Below the pieces are notes generated by a model. It was not told where the DNA came from and searched no databases. It worked only from the letters and a program-made list of their open reading frames with translations. From the NCBI RefSeq assembly GCF_029543245.1, contig NZ_JARQWV010000015.1, positions 1-64,000 of the forward strand: a DNA stretch of 64,000 bases, in the 5' to 3' direction. The position numbers and the translations under genes were made by a program. This DNA is from Caulobacter endophyticus (GTDB lineage: Bacteria > Pseudomonadota > Alphaproteobacteria > Caulobacterales > Caulobacteraceae). Shown here piece by piece: positions 44,973 to 53,433 of the stretch (position 1 is its first letter; the number at the start of each line of letters is the position of its first letter).

Positions 44973-46129
44973 CGGTCGAGGACGGCCAGGCGGTCGACGA
45001 TGGCGCGGGCGGCGCGCTGCGACGAAGGGACGGAGGTGATGTCGAAGGTCTGGGCCACGCCCGTCTTCTGCGCGTCCAGGAAGTCGCCGTGGCCGGCGAT
45101 GGCGGCGCTGACCGCGTCGCAGATGCCGTCGGCCGTCTCGCGCACCGGCCCGTAGAGCCAGTGATGGAAGCTCTCGTCGCCCTTCCAGTCGGCGCGTGAC
45201 GGGTTGAGGAACAGGCAGGGCTTGGGCGTGCGCAGGAACTCGTAGACCTGGCTGGAGACGTCGCCGAGATAGAGATCGGCCAGCCGCGTGTAGGTCATGT
45301 CGAAGGCGGCCGGACCGCCAAGATCGACATGGATGCGCGGATGCCCTTCGAAACGGGCGATGGCGCGGCGGTCGGCCTCCGAGGCGGTCTCGAACAGGCG
45401 CACGTGCGGGGCGAAGATCAGGTTGAACCGCTCGTCGGCGGCGAACTGCTCGAGGATCGACAGCCCCAAGGCGCTCCACGAGCCGAGGGTCTCGTGGAAA
45501 TGGGGGTTGTAGACGACCGTCGGCAGGGACTGGGCGAAGGCCGGGATCACGCTGGGCGGCAGGGCGTCGACCAGGTCGAACTTCGGATAGCCGACCATGG
45601 CGCAGGCCTCGGGGCGGACCCAGCCCTCGTCGATCATCCGGTCGCGCTGCTTGAGGCCGGCGGCCATGACGAGATCGAAGGCGCGCAGGCGGGGCTCGAA
45701 CGGACCGCCGCGATCGCCCGCGCCGTGTTGGGTGTAGACCAGGGCGGTGCGGCGGACGCCGAACTTGCGGAGCAGGGCGGTGGTTCGCTCGGGCGTGACC
45801 ACGGCGTCGTAGGCCGACAGTCGGCCCGCGTTCAGGGCCAGCATCAGCGCCTTGGGCGGCGGGGCGGTCCTGGATATCCGCCGAAGCCAGGCCGGCGGCA
45901 GCAGGCGCAGGGTGAGAGGCGCGCCGCCCAGGCCGTCGAGCATGCCCTGGATGTAGTCGAGGTGACCGGCCGAGGTGGCGGCGATCTCGACCCGGATCTC
46001 GGGCCAGGCGCGGGCCATGGCGACGGCGATCGACAGGCTGTGCCAGACCTGGTGCGGCTGGGCGATGTAGAGAAAGCACACGCGCGTCGCGCGGGCGCGC
46101 TGCTGGTCCAGGAGGCCGAGGCCGTTCAT
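44969..46129 (-). CDS. CDP-glycerol glycerophosphotransferase-like protein
   Basis: A 386-residue GT-B-like protein resembling teichoic-acid CDP-glycerol:polyglycerophosphate transferases. LVYTQHGAGDRGGPF, VVYNPHFHETLGSW, and the C-terminal TRLADLYLGDVSSQVYEFL followed by KPCLFLNPS are the matching blocks. It would transfer glycerophosphate-type units, making it a candidate for building the poly-phosphoglycerate part of the anionic sphingolipid. The C-terminus is normal. It follows the LptC-like gene by 12 bases and overlaps the flippase. Confidence 0.78.
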   Translation of the reverse strand: MNGLGLLDQQRARATRVCFLYIAQPHQVWHSLSIAVAMARAWPEIRVEIAATSAGHLDYIQGMLDGLGGAPLTLRLLPPAWLRRISRTAPPPKALMLALNAGRLSAYDAVVTPERTTALLRKFGVRRTALVYTQHGAGDRGGPFEPRLRAFDLVMAAGLKQRDRMIDEGWVRPEACAMVGYPKFDLVDALPPSVIPAFAQSLPTVVYNPHFHETLGSWSALGLSILEQFAADERFNLIFAPHVRLFETASEADRRAIARFEGHPRIHVDLGGPAAFDMTYTRLADLYLGDVSSQVYEFLRTPKPCLFLNPSRADWKGDESFHHWLYGPVRETADGICDAVSAAIAGHGDFLDAQKTGVAQTFDITSVPSSQRAARAIVDRLAVLDR

Positions 46130-46141
46130 CGGTCGGCTGGC

Positions 46142-46756
46142 CTAGTTGGTGGGCTGGACGCGGGTGCGGACGCGGCCCTTGAAGACCACGCGATCGCCCT
46201 TGTCGCTGACGCTGTAGCTGTCGGCGCTGACATTGCCGCGCGGACCGGCGCCGGAGACCGGGGCGCCGCCGACGACCTCGCCGGTCTTGGTGTCGATGCG
46301 GGCCTCCTGCGAGGCGAACTGATAGCCCTGGCCGTTGTCGATCTGCACGTCCTTCGTCAGCACCAGCAGGTTCTGGGCTTCCTGGTAGATCCCGTCCTTG
46401 GAGGTCACCTTGCTGGCGTCGGGCGCGCCATAGCCGCGCACCAGGGTCGGCTCGACCAGCTTGACCTTGTTTGGATCGGCCGCGTCGCGTTCGGCGCGGC
46501 GGGCGGTGATCAGGAAGGCGCGGCCGTCGCGCATGGCGCCGGTGAAGCGCGGATTGTCCATGGCCAGCGGCGCGGCGGCGGCGACCTTGGAGGCGTTGTG
46601 CGTGTCGAGCATGCGCAGGGTCGTCTGGCCGATGACCACGCCCGACACGCCGACCGCCAGCACCAGCAGGCCCGCGCGCGCCCAGCGCGCCGAGCGCCGA
46701 CGCCGGTTGCGGCGAGGCTTCTTGGCGGGGGCGGCGGAGAGGGCGGCGGTGGTCAT
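46142..46756 (-). CDS. lptC: LptC-like bitopic export protein
   Basis: A 204-residue protein with a basic cytoplasmic start (RRNRRRRSARW), one membrane helix at ~28-48 and a periplasmic LptC-type beta-jellyroll (NPRFTGAMRDGRAFLITA, then DGIYQEAQNLLVLTKDVQI). LptC links LptB2FG to LptA. As the first gene of the ceramide operon, it and the unlinked lptF/lptG above form a likely second Lpt bridge for sphingolipid. The ATG at 46756 gives the basic-then-hydrophobic N-terminus. Confidence 0.85.
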   Translation of the reverse strand: MTTAALSAAPAKKPRRNRRRRSARWARAGLLVLAVGVSGVVIGQTTLRMLDTHNASKVAAAAPLAMDNPRFTGAMRDGRAFLITARRAERDAADPNKVKLVEPTLVRGYGAPDASKVTSKDGIYQEAQNLLVLTKDVQIDNGQGYQFASQEARIDTKTGEVVGGAPVSGAGPRGNVSADSYSVSDKGDRVVFKGRVRTRVQPTN

Positions 46757-46843
46757 GCGGGCGGACGATCCAGAACGGACGCCATGGATAGTCTTCAACG
46801 CGCCCGACGCCAAAGGGGTTTTTCTGAAGGCGATGGCGCGCTG

Positions 46844-47992
46844 TTACCGCGACCGCCCGCGCGCCGTGACCGGCCAGATGGCGACCAGCGTGTCGCCGTC
46901 GACCACGTGGTAGGCGTCGTAGAGGTTCACGGTCGGGTCGCAGTGCGGGGCGGCCAGGGTGACGCGGGCGCCCAGGGGCGGCGGCGAGCCCGACGACGGA
47001 ACCAGCGCCCCGTGCTCGTCGCCCATGAAGAAGTAGCGTGAGCCCTCGGGCGCGCCGGCCACGACCTGGGGCGGCTCGGCGTCGGTGGACATCGCCTTGA
47101 AGCCTGCGTCGAGTGTGACCATGCCGGGGCTGTTGGCGCTGACCACGCGGGCGTCGATGAACAGCGAGCGCTGGTAGGGGCTGGCGTCGGCGCCTTCGCC
47201 CGCCAGGTCGCAGGCCAGGTACTGGTCGTCCATGAAGACGTAGGAGCCGACCTGGAGCTCGGTGAAGAGGCCGAGTTCGGCGTCGATGCGGTGCGAGCCG
47301 GTGCCCGAACCGCTGACGATGGCGGGCGCGCCGCCGGCGGCGGCCAGGGCGTCGATCACCTCGCGGATATAGGCCCCGCGGTCCTCTAGCGCCGTCTTGC
47401 GGACGTCGAAGGCCTCGATGTGCTGCTGGACGCCGCAATAGCATTGCAGACCGGCGTAGCTGAGCCCGGCTTCACCCTGGATCGCCTCGAACAGGGCGAC
47501 GGCGGCGCCCGGCGAGGCGACGCCCGTGCGGTGGATGCCGGGATCCAGATCGATCAGCACCTCAAGCGGCTTGCCGCTCGCGCTGGCCGCGGCGCCCAAC
47601 GCGGCGACGTTGTCCGGATGGTCGACGACGACCTTCAGGCCCTCGGTCGTCAGGTTCAGCGCGGCCAGCCGGGCGATCGCCGGGGCGGAGACGACCGGCG
47701 AGGTGATCAGCAGGCCGCTCGACACGCCCTGCGCGGCCAGGGCCTCGGCCTCGCCGATCTTGGCGCAGCACAGGCCCACCGCGCCGGCTTCCAGCTGCAG
47801 GCGGGCGATGTCGGCGCTCTTGTGGGTCTTGGCGTGGGGGCGAAGCTTCAGGCCCTTGGAGGCGGCGAAGGCGGCCATGGTCGAGATGTTGGCGCACAGG
47901 GCGGCGCGATCGACGACGAGGACGGGGGTGTTGAGCTGCTCGCGCGAGCCTTGTTGGCCGACGAGGCCGGCGTGCAGGGCGATGTCGGTCAT
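46844..47992 (-). CDS. Fold-type III PLP enzyme, D-threonine aldolase/D-serine dehydratase-like
   Basis: A 382-residue cytoplasmic enzyme of the alanine-racemase-like fold. The PLP lysine is Lys55 in RPHAKTHKS. The metal site is the C-terminal HGALV and PHCDPTVNLYD, as in D-threonine aldolase and eukaryotic-type D-serine dehydratase (DSD1). It would cleave or dehydrate a D-beta-hydroxy amino acid. It ends 3 bases from the FAD oxidase gene upstream, so they form a pair, and lies 87 bases before the sphingolipid operon in the same direction. Confidence 0.87.
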   Translation of the reverse strand: MTDIALHAGLVGQQGSREQLNTPVLVVDRAALCANISTMAAFAASKGLKLRPHAKTHKSADIARLQLEAGAVGLCCAKIGEAEALAAQGVSSGLLITSPVVSAPAIARLAALNLTTEGLKVVVDHPDNVAALGAAASASGKPLEVLIDLDPGIHRTGVASPGAAVALFEAIQGEAGLSYAGLQCYCGVQQHIEAFDVRKTALEDRGAYIREVIDALAAAGGAPAIVSGSGTGSHRIDAELGLFTELQVGSYVFMDDQYLACDLAGEGADASPYQRSLFIDARVVSANSPGMVTLDAGFKAMSTDAEPPQVVAGAPEGSRYFFMGDEHGALVPSSGSPPPLGARVTLAAPHCDPTVNLYDAYHVVDGDTLVAIWPVTARGRSR

Positions 47993-47995
47993 GGA

Positions 47996-49270
47996 TCAGA
48001 TCCCCAGCAGCTGGGTGAGGTGGGCGTTGGCGAACTTGGCGGTCGGGTCCCACGTCTTTCTCACCCGCAGGAAGTCGCCGGCGCGGGGATAGAGACGGTG
48101 GACGTCGGCGGGAGTGAGGGTATGGCGCTTGGCCCAGTGCGGTCGACCGCCGCCGGCGGCGAGCACCGGCTCGACCTCCGCGAAGGCCGCTCGCCAGGGC
48201 ATCTTGGCGTACTGGTGGAACGAGATCGAGGCGCCCGCGCCGATGTTGAACGGGCTCATCCAGATATCGTCGCCGGCCACCAGGCGGAACTCGAACGGGA
48301 AGGTGATCGGCAGGCGGCGCTTGCGGATATGGGCCATGGCCGCCTTCAGGGTGGGCAGGCCGGCGGCGCGCGGCATCTCGTACTCCATCTCCTCGAAGCG
48401 GACGTTCCGCTCGGAGGGGAAGACCTCATAGGCCGGACCGGCGCGGCGGGCGGGCTTGCCGGCGACCTTCATCATCAGTTTCTGCAACGGCGCGGTCAGG
48501 ACGGGCAGGGCGGCGCACAGGTCGCAGATCGTGCGGAAGGTGTCCTCGTCGCCTTCGCCGCTCTTGCCCAGGGTCTGGTCGGCCGCCTCGGGCGCGACGG
48601 GGTGCAGGGTCTTGAAGATGACGTCGTCGCTGTAGGGAAAGACCCAAAACTCCATGTGGCGGGTGGCGGCCGCCAGTTCGTCGAGACGCTCGGCGACCTC
48701 GGCGAGCGGCATCCGGCTGACCCGTTCCTCAAGATAGTAGGCCGGGACGACGTTGATGCGGATGGCGATGGCCACGCCCAGCAGACCGAGCGAGACGCGC
48801 TGGGCCTGGTAGAGTTCGGGCTCGAGGTTGGGGCCGCATTCGACCAGCCGGCCGTCGGCGGTCATCAGCCGGAAAGCGCAGGCCTGGGCCGACAGGCTGC
48901 CGAGCTCCGCCCCGGTGCCGTGGGTGCCGGTGGCCGTGGCCCCGGCCAGGGACTGCGGATTGATGTCCCCCTGATTGATCAGCGACAGCCCTTCGGCCCA
49001 CAGGGCGGCGGTCAGACGCTTGAGGCTCCAGCCGGCGGGGGCCCACACCGTCTTGCGGTCGGGCGCGATCTCGACGGCGCCTTCCAGGTCAGAGAGGTCG
49101 AGCAGCAGGCCGCCGGTCTCGCACAGCGGCATGAACGAGTGGCCGGCCCCGACGACGCGCACCTTGTCGGCCTCGCGCACCAGCCTCGACAGCTCGTCCA
49201 GCGTGCGCGGTCTGGCGATCCTGCTGGGCGTCGCTGTGACGCTGCCCGACCAGTTCTTCCAGCCCTCCAT
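47996..49270 (-). CDS. FAD-linked oxidase, D-arabinono-1,4-lactone oxidase family
   Basis: A 424-residue oxidase of the VAO fold. His44 in GAGHSFMPL is the usual covalent FAD attachment site, and ATATGTHGTG binds the FAD. The C-terminal ALO domain ends KTWDPTAKFANAHLTQLLG. Relatives oxidise aldonolactones or alditols with O2. The start at 49270 lies 27 bases from a perfect 20-base palindrome that should be its operator. It is coupled with the PLP enzyme (3-base gap), so the two may act on one substrate. Confidence 0.88.
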   Translation of the reverse strand: MEGWKNWSGSVTATPSRIARPRTLDELSRLVREADKVRVVGAGHSFMPLCETGGLLLDLSDLEGAVEIAPDRKTVWAPAGWSLKRLTAALWAEGLSLINQGDINPQSLAGATATGTHGTGAELGSLSAQACAFRLMTADGRLVECGPNLEPELYQAQRVSLGLLGVAIAIRINVVPAYYLEERVSRMPLAEVAERLDELAAATRHMEFWVFPYSDDVIFKTLHPVAPEAADQTLGKSGEGDEDTFRTICDLCAALPVLTAPLQKLMMKVAGKPARRAGPAYEVFPSERNVRFEEMEYEMPRAAGLPTLKAAMAHIRKRRLPITFPFEFRLVAGDDIWMSPFNIGAGASISFHQYAKMPWRAAFAEVEPVLAAGGGRPHWAKRHTLTPADVHRLYPRAGDFLRVRKTWDPTAKFANAHLTQLLGI

Positions 49271-49296
49271 CGGCGTTCCCCCGCTGCGATGGACTG

Positions 49297-49316
49297 ACGA
49301 TAGTAAAAACTATCGT
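49297..49316. promoter_or_regulatory. Palindromic operator upstream of the FAD oxidase
   Basis: ACGATAGT-AAAA-ACTATCGT is a perfect 8+4+8 palindrome. It lies between the TetR gene and the oxidase start, in an AT-rich patch. Size and symmetry fit a TetR dimer, so the adjacent regulator is the likely binder and the oxidase-PLP enzyme pair the likely target. Confidence 0.7.
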
Positions 49317-49329
49317 TATTGCAAGTCTA

Positions 49330-49465
49330 CTCCTCCCTCGCGAAGCGGGGGAGGTGGCGCGCTGCGAATACGCAGCGTGACGGAGGGGGCGAGTGACAGA
49401 GCGCGGCGCCCGGTCTCGCCCCTTCCACCGCTTCGCGGTCCCCCTTCCCCGCAAGCGGGGGAGGA
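49330..49465. repeat. Intergenic repeat of the CCCCCTCC family, copy A2
   Basis: Outer arms CCTCCCTCGCGAAGCGGGGGAGG and CCCCGCAAGCGGGGGAGG enclose smaller arms. Bases 49347-49402 recur exactly, inverted, at 58104-58159. The element lies between the oxidase and the TetR gene. Confidence 0.88.
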
Positions 49466-49466
49466 G

Positions 49467-50129
49467 CTAAAGCTCAGCGTCGAACGTCTCGAAATAGCAG
49501 TCGAACAGCCGCCCGATCTCTTCGGCCAGGGCGCGGGCGTCCTGGCCCGGCTCCTCCACCGCCATTTCGGTGGCGGCGTAGGTCAGCTCGACCATCATGC
49601 GGGTGGCGGTGCGGATCCGGATCGGCGACACGCTCGGGAACCGCGCGGTGAGCACCTCGCCGAACTGGCCGGCGACCATGTCGCGCGAGGCGAAGCGCAA
49701 CTGTTGGAGCATGGGCACCGCCCGCAGGGCCCGGCCGATGGCCGCGCCGCCGGGAAAGCGGCGGGTCATGTCGATGACGTCGGTCAGCAGGGCGGCGGTC
49801 TTGGCCACGCGCTCGGACGCCGTCTCACCCTCGAGTCCGCCCGCCTCCATCCAGGCGAACACGGCCTCGTCCTGGAGGCGCATCAGCCGGTCGCCGAGCT
49901 CTTTCAGGATCGCGTACTTGTTGGGAAAGTAGCGATAGAGCGCGGGCGGGGTCAGGCCGGCGCGCTTGCAGATGGCGTTGGTGGTCAGTTGCTCGAAGCC
50001 GGACTCGATCAGCAGTTCGCCGGCGGTGGCCAGCACCACCTCGTAGGTGTCCTGGGCGCGGGCCTGGGTCGGCCGCAGCTTGGCGTCGAGCGGGATGTCG
50101 GCGGCCGGTTCGACCGTCGGCTTGGGCAT
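49467..50129 (-). CDS. TetR-family regulator
   Basis: A 220-residue TetR repressor. The helix-turn-helix is at ~40-65 (TTNAICKRAGLTPPALYRYFPNKYAIL). The C-terminal helices form the ligand pocket, and the final ETFDAEL is acidic. The start is ATG at 50129 with GGAGA upstream. The ligand is unknown; the neighbouring palindrome suggests control of the FAD-oxidase pair. It is divergent from the beta-lactamase-fold gene, so the 148-base gap could also be a target. Confidence 0.88.
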   Translation of the reverse strand: MPKPTVEPAADIPLDAKLRPTQARAQDTYEVVLATAGELLIESGFEQLTTNAICKRAGLTPPALYRYFPNKYAILKELGDRLMRLQDEAVFAWMEAGGLEGETASERVAKTAALLTDVIDMTRRFPGGAAIGRALRAVPMLQQLRFASRDMVAGQFGEVLTARFPSVSPIRIRTATRMMVELTYAATEMAVEEPGQDARALAEEIGRLFDCYFETFDAEL

Positions 50130-50277
50130 CGGGGTCTCCTGAAGTCCCCACCAGACCTAGAGCGCTTCTCGTCGAATGCCAATGTTCGCTCATTGCCAAA
50201 GCTTAACGGGACTTGGGCGCCGCGCTGCGCCAGGGTCGCCGCCATCGCTGGGGCGGCGGTGTGTGGGGAGTTTTCCG

Positions 50278-51360
50278 ATGATCGATCGTCGCGGCCTGTT
50301 CGCCGCCGCCGGGGCGCTGTGCGCCGCGCCCGGCCTGTCCCTGGCGGCGCCGGCCAGGCTCGGCGCCGACAACCCGGTGGTCGACGCCTTCGTCGCCGAG
50401 CAGAAGTTCCAGGGCGTGGTGATGATCGGGCGCAAGGGCAGGGCGTCCTACGTCCGGGCCTTCGGCATGGCCGATATCGAAGCTCAGAAGCCGGCGACGC
50501 GCGACACGGTCTATGCGATCGCTTCGATCTCGAAGTGGCTGACCACCATCGCCGTGCTGCGGCTGGTGGAGCAGGGCAAGCTCTCTCTCGACGCGCCAAT
50601 CGCGACCTGGCTGCCGAGGCAGCGGCCCGACACCGGCAAGACGGTGACCCTGACGCATCTGCTGTCCAACACCAGCGGCGTTCCGAACGGTTTCACGCCG
50701 GCCCTGAAGATTGATCCGGAGATCCTGAAGCGCGAGCTGTCGGCGGCGCAGGCGGTGATCCTGTTCTGTCAGGGCGATCCGCTGTTTCCGCCGGGGAGCA
50801 AGTTCGACTACGCCCTGACCAACTGGTTCGTGGTGACGGCCATCGTTGAGGCCGTGACGGGCAAGCCGTTCCAGGCGGTGGTCGAGGAGCTGGTCACCGG
50901 GCCGCTGAAGATGAGCCATACCCGCGCGGGCCGGATCGACGCCGAGGCCGGCGTTGCGGCCTCCTACTATGCGGGGCCGCCGCTTGCGCGCCGCGAGAAC
51001 CCGCGGCTTTCGGTGATGGCGGCCGGCGGCGGCTATTTCAGCACCGTCGACGACCTGCTGGTCGCGGCGCACATCGTCTTCGACACGCCGTTCCTGTCCG
51101 AGGCCTCGCGCAAGGCCCTGACCACGATCCTCGTGCCCGAGCAGGACTATGCGCTGGGCGGGCGGGTGCGCAGCCTGACCATCGACGGCCAGGTCAAGCC
51201 GGCTGGCTGGGAGACCGGCCGCACGGCCGGCTACCGTTCGGTGCTGGGCCACAGGCTCGATACGGGCGATACGGTGGTGATCCTCAACAACACCGACCTG
51301 TCGCAGAAGGCGCTGGATCTCTTCGCCGACAAGCTGCTGGGCGCAGCGCCAAGGGCCTGA
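50278..51360 (+). CDS. Secreted class-C beta-lactamase-fold hydrolase
   Basis: A 360-residue protein with a twin-arginine-like signal (DRRGLFAAAGALCAA) and the beta-lactamase/esterase family fold. The catalytic S-x-x-K is Ser83-Lys86 (ASISKW). The second motif is Tyr178 in FDYALTN, where the asparagine of YxN is shifted or absent, more like family VIII esterases or D-aminopeptidases than true lactamases. Substrate unknown. It starts at 50278, 13 bases after GGGGAG. Confidence 0.85.
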   Translation: MIDRRGLFAAAGALCAAPGLSLAAPARLGADNPVVDAFVAEQKFQGVVMIGRKGRASYVRAFGMADIEAQKPATRDTVYAIASISKWLTTIAVLRLVEQGKLSLDAPIATWLPRQRPDTGKTVTLTHLLSNTSGVPNGFTPALKIDPEILKRELSAAQAVILFCQGDPLFPPGSKFDYALTNWFVVTAIVEAVTGKPFQAVVEELVTGPLKMSHTRAGRIDAEAGVAASYYAGPPLARRENPRLSVMAAGGGYFSTVDDLLVAAHIVFDTPFLSEASRKALTTILVPEQDYALGGRVRSLTIDGQVKPAGWETGRTAGYRSVLGHRLDTGDTVVILNNTDLSQKALDLFADKLLGAAPRA

Positions 51361-51472
51361 GTGGGCGATTTTCGCACTGGCTGACGGCTGCTGACAAAAG
51401 TGGGCGCCGGGCGGGGTTCTCCACCGGGAGAGCAGTGCTATGACAGCTGCCTCTTAGGGGAGAATCCTGCTC

Positions 51473-52873
51473 ATGATCCGCAGCCTGCTGACCGCCGTCG
51501 CCGCTTCCGCCCTGCTCGTGGGCGCAGCCCAGGCCCAAGACGTCAAGACCGCCGAGGCGCTGCGCGACAAGGCCCTGACCGATCGCCTGGCCTGGAACAT
51601 CACCGAGGACCTGACCACCAACATCGGTCCGCGCCTCGTCGGCTCGCCGGGCATGGAGCGCGCCAAGGACTGGGGCGTGGCCAGGTTCAAGGCCCTGGGC
51701 TTCACCAACATCAAGGTCGACCAGTTCGCCAAGCCGTCGTGGACGCGCGGTGAAGAAAGCGCCGAACTGGTCGCGCCCTATCCGATGAAGCTGTCGATCG
51801 TGGGCCTGGGCCGCACGATCCCGACGCCGGCCGAAGGTATCGAGGCCGAGGTGGCGCTGTTCTCCACCTATGCCGAGATGGTCGCCGCGCCCGCCAGCGC
51901 CATCAAGGGCAAGATCGTCGTCATCACCCAGCCGATGGTCCGCGCCCAGGACGGCGCCGGCTACGGCGTCGCCGGCATCTCGCGCCGCGCCGGTCCGGTC
52001 GAGGCGGCCAAGCGCGGGGCCGTGGCCCTGCTGATCCGCTCGGTCTCGACCTCCAGCTCGACCGTGCCGCACACAGGCGTGACCACCAACGGCGCCGACG
52101 TCGTCACCATCCCCGCCGCCGCCCTGGGCGTGCCGGAGGCCGAGCAACTGGAGCGCCTAGCCAAGAAGGGCCCGCTGCGCATCAAGCTGAAGCTGGCCTC
52201 GACCCTCGACGCCGGCGATGTGGCCTGGAACATCTCGGCCGACATCAAGGGCTCGGAAAAGCCTGACGAGGTGATCGTCATCGGCGGCCACCTCGACAGC
52301 TGGGATGTCGGCACCGGCGCCTTCGACGACGCCGCGGGCATCGCCATCACCACGGCCGCCGCCAAGCTGATCGGCGAGCTGCCAAAGCACCCCAAGCGCA
52401 CCATCCGGGTGGTGATGTGGGGCTCGGAAGAGAGCGGCGGTTCGTCCGACGCCTTCCTGGCGGCCAACAAGTCCAACCTGGAGAAGCTGGTCCTGGCCGG
52501 CGAGAGCGACACGGGCGCGGACCGTATCTACAGCCTGCAACTGCCCAAGGGCTCGGAAGGCCATCCGGCCATGAAGGCGGCGATCCAGACGCTCAGCCCA
52601 CTGAAGATCTATTTCGACAAGAACCCCGCCGCTCACGGCGGGGCCGACATCGGCGGCATCGAGGGCGCGGGCGTACCGGTGGTGAACCTGAACCAGGACG
52701 CCAGCCGCTACTTCGACTACCACCACACCGCCGACGACACCCTGGACAAGGTGGACCCGATCCAGCTGGCCCAGAACGTCGCCGCCTGGACGAGTTTCAT
52801 CTACCTCGTCGCCGACAGCGACATCGACTTCCGCGCCCTGAGCGCGGCGGCGCCGGCGTCGGCGGGGCACTAG
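51473..52873 (+). CDS. Secreted M28-family zinc aminopeptidase
   Basis: A 466-residue exported peptidase (signal peptide cleaved near AAQAQ, residue 22). An N-terminal PA-type insert lies at ~120-235. The M28 zinc site follows: GGHLDSWDVGTGAFDDAAG gives His and bridging Asp, WGSEESGG gives the catalytic and metal Glu, AGESDTG gives Asp, and YHHTADDT the last His. It would trim N-terminal residues from peptides in the periplasm or outside. It is a single gene with a GGGGAGAATCC ribosome site. Confidence 0.93.
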   Translation: MIRSLLTAVAASALLVGAAQAQDVKTAEALRDKALTDRLAWNITEDLTTNIGPRLVGSPGMERAKDWGVARFKALGFTNIKVDQFAKPSWTRGEESAELVAPYPMKLSIVGLGRTIPTPAEGIEAEVALFSTYAEMVAAPASAIKGKIVVITQPMVRAQDGAGYGVAGISRRAGPVEAAKRGAVALLIRSVSTSSSTVPHTGVTTNGADVVTIPAAALGVPEAEQLERLAKKGPLRIKLKLASTLDAGDVAWNISADIKGSEKPDEVIVIGGHLDSWDVGTGAFDDAAGIAITTAAAKLIGELPKHPKRTIRVVMWGSEESGGSSDAFLAANKSNLEKLVLAGESDTGADRIYSLQLPKGSEGHPAMKAAIQTLSPLKIYFDKNPAAHGGADIGGIEGAGVPVVNLNQDASRYFDYHHTADDTLDKVDPIQLAQNVAAWTSFIYLVADSDIDFRALSAAAPASAGH

Positions 52874-52894
52874 CCCTTCCTGCCCATCTCCATC

Positions 52895-53032
52895 GTCATC
52901 CCGGAAGCCGCGCAGCGGCTATCCGGGACCCAGGGGACTGGGCTTTGTGGTTGGGCTGGGCGCCCAGCGGTCGCCGACGCACAGCGGCGGCCCCTGGGTC
53001 CCGGCTCTACGCTTCGCTTCGGCCGGGATGAC
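52895..53032. repeat. Intergenic repeat of the GTCATCCCGG family, copy C1
   Basis: The unit begins GTCATCCCGG and ends with its exact complement CCGGGATGAC, with inner arms CCGGGACCCAGGGG and CCCCTGGGTCCCGG. The same architecture recurs at 61298-61397. It lies just past the M28 peptidase stop. Confidence 0.88.
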
Positions 53033-53309
53033 GAGCGAAGCTAAAACACTCCCCGCGCGTGCGGCGCGTCGCCGCGACCGTCGGGTGAGTCAAAACGCCG
53101 CAAAGCGCGCCGTTCATACTTTATGTGCTCATCCACAGATTTGCGGCGCCGCATCATCGGGCCGCAAACGCCTCCCGCAACAGGGAAAACGCGCCGTAAA
53201 CCCTGATGGCGCAAGGCGGCGAGGCGTTAACGCCTGTCCCAGAATGGTGCGCGTCTTGGTTGCCGAGGCGTAACGCGACCGGCGCTTCGTTATCCCGGCA
53301 TTAACGACC
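53033..53309. other. Upstream control region of ftsQ
   Basis: No gene is seen in this 277-base stretch. It contains a DnaA-box-like TCATCCACA at 53129-53137 (one mismatch to TTATCCACA), a perfect 14-bp palindrome AGGCGTTAACGCCT at 53222-53235, and a further TTAAC half-site near 53301. CtrA and DnaA both act on division genes in Caulobacter, so these half-sites are plausible, but none is a full TTAA-N7-TTAA box. The ftsQA promoter must lie here or just downstream. Confidence 0.5.
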
Positions 53310-53407
53310 TTCGGGCCTTTCTACGCCTCCGTAGGCGCTTCGCCCGAAACCGCTCCGTCGTCGAACGACGGTCGGGCTTCGGAGAAGAGCCGAAGGGTTC
53401 CGTTTTT
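53310..53407 (+). promoter_or_regulatory. Tandem hairpins with a T run in the ftsQ leader
   Basis: Three consecutive stems are readable: TTCGGGC/GCCCGAA (53310-53348) enclosing CTACG/CGTAG; CCGTCGT/ACGACGG with a 3-nt loop (53355-53371); and CTTCGG/CCGAAG (53377-53395) followed by GTTTTT at 53401-53406. The last looks like an intrinsic terminator 27 bases before the ftsQ ATG. It could stop read-through or act as an attenuator. Confidence 0.55.
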
Positions 53408-53433
53408 CCAGTGTCTGATGGTGGAGGACGCTT

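Noticed and set aside
44973-47444. Extension of the flippase frame far upstream (1295 codons in total)
   Set aside because: The upstream part overlaps three conserved genes; the real flippase starts at 44972 with an ATGA overlap.
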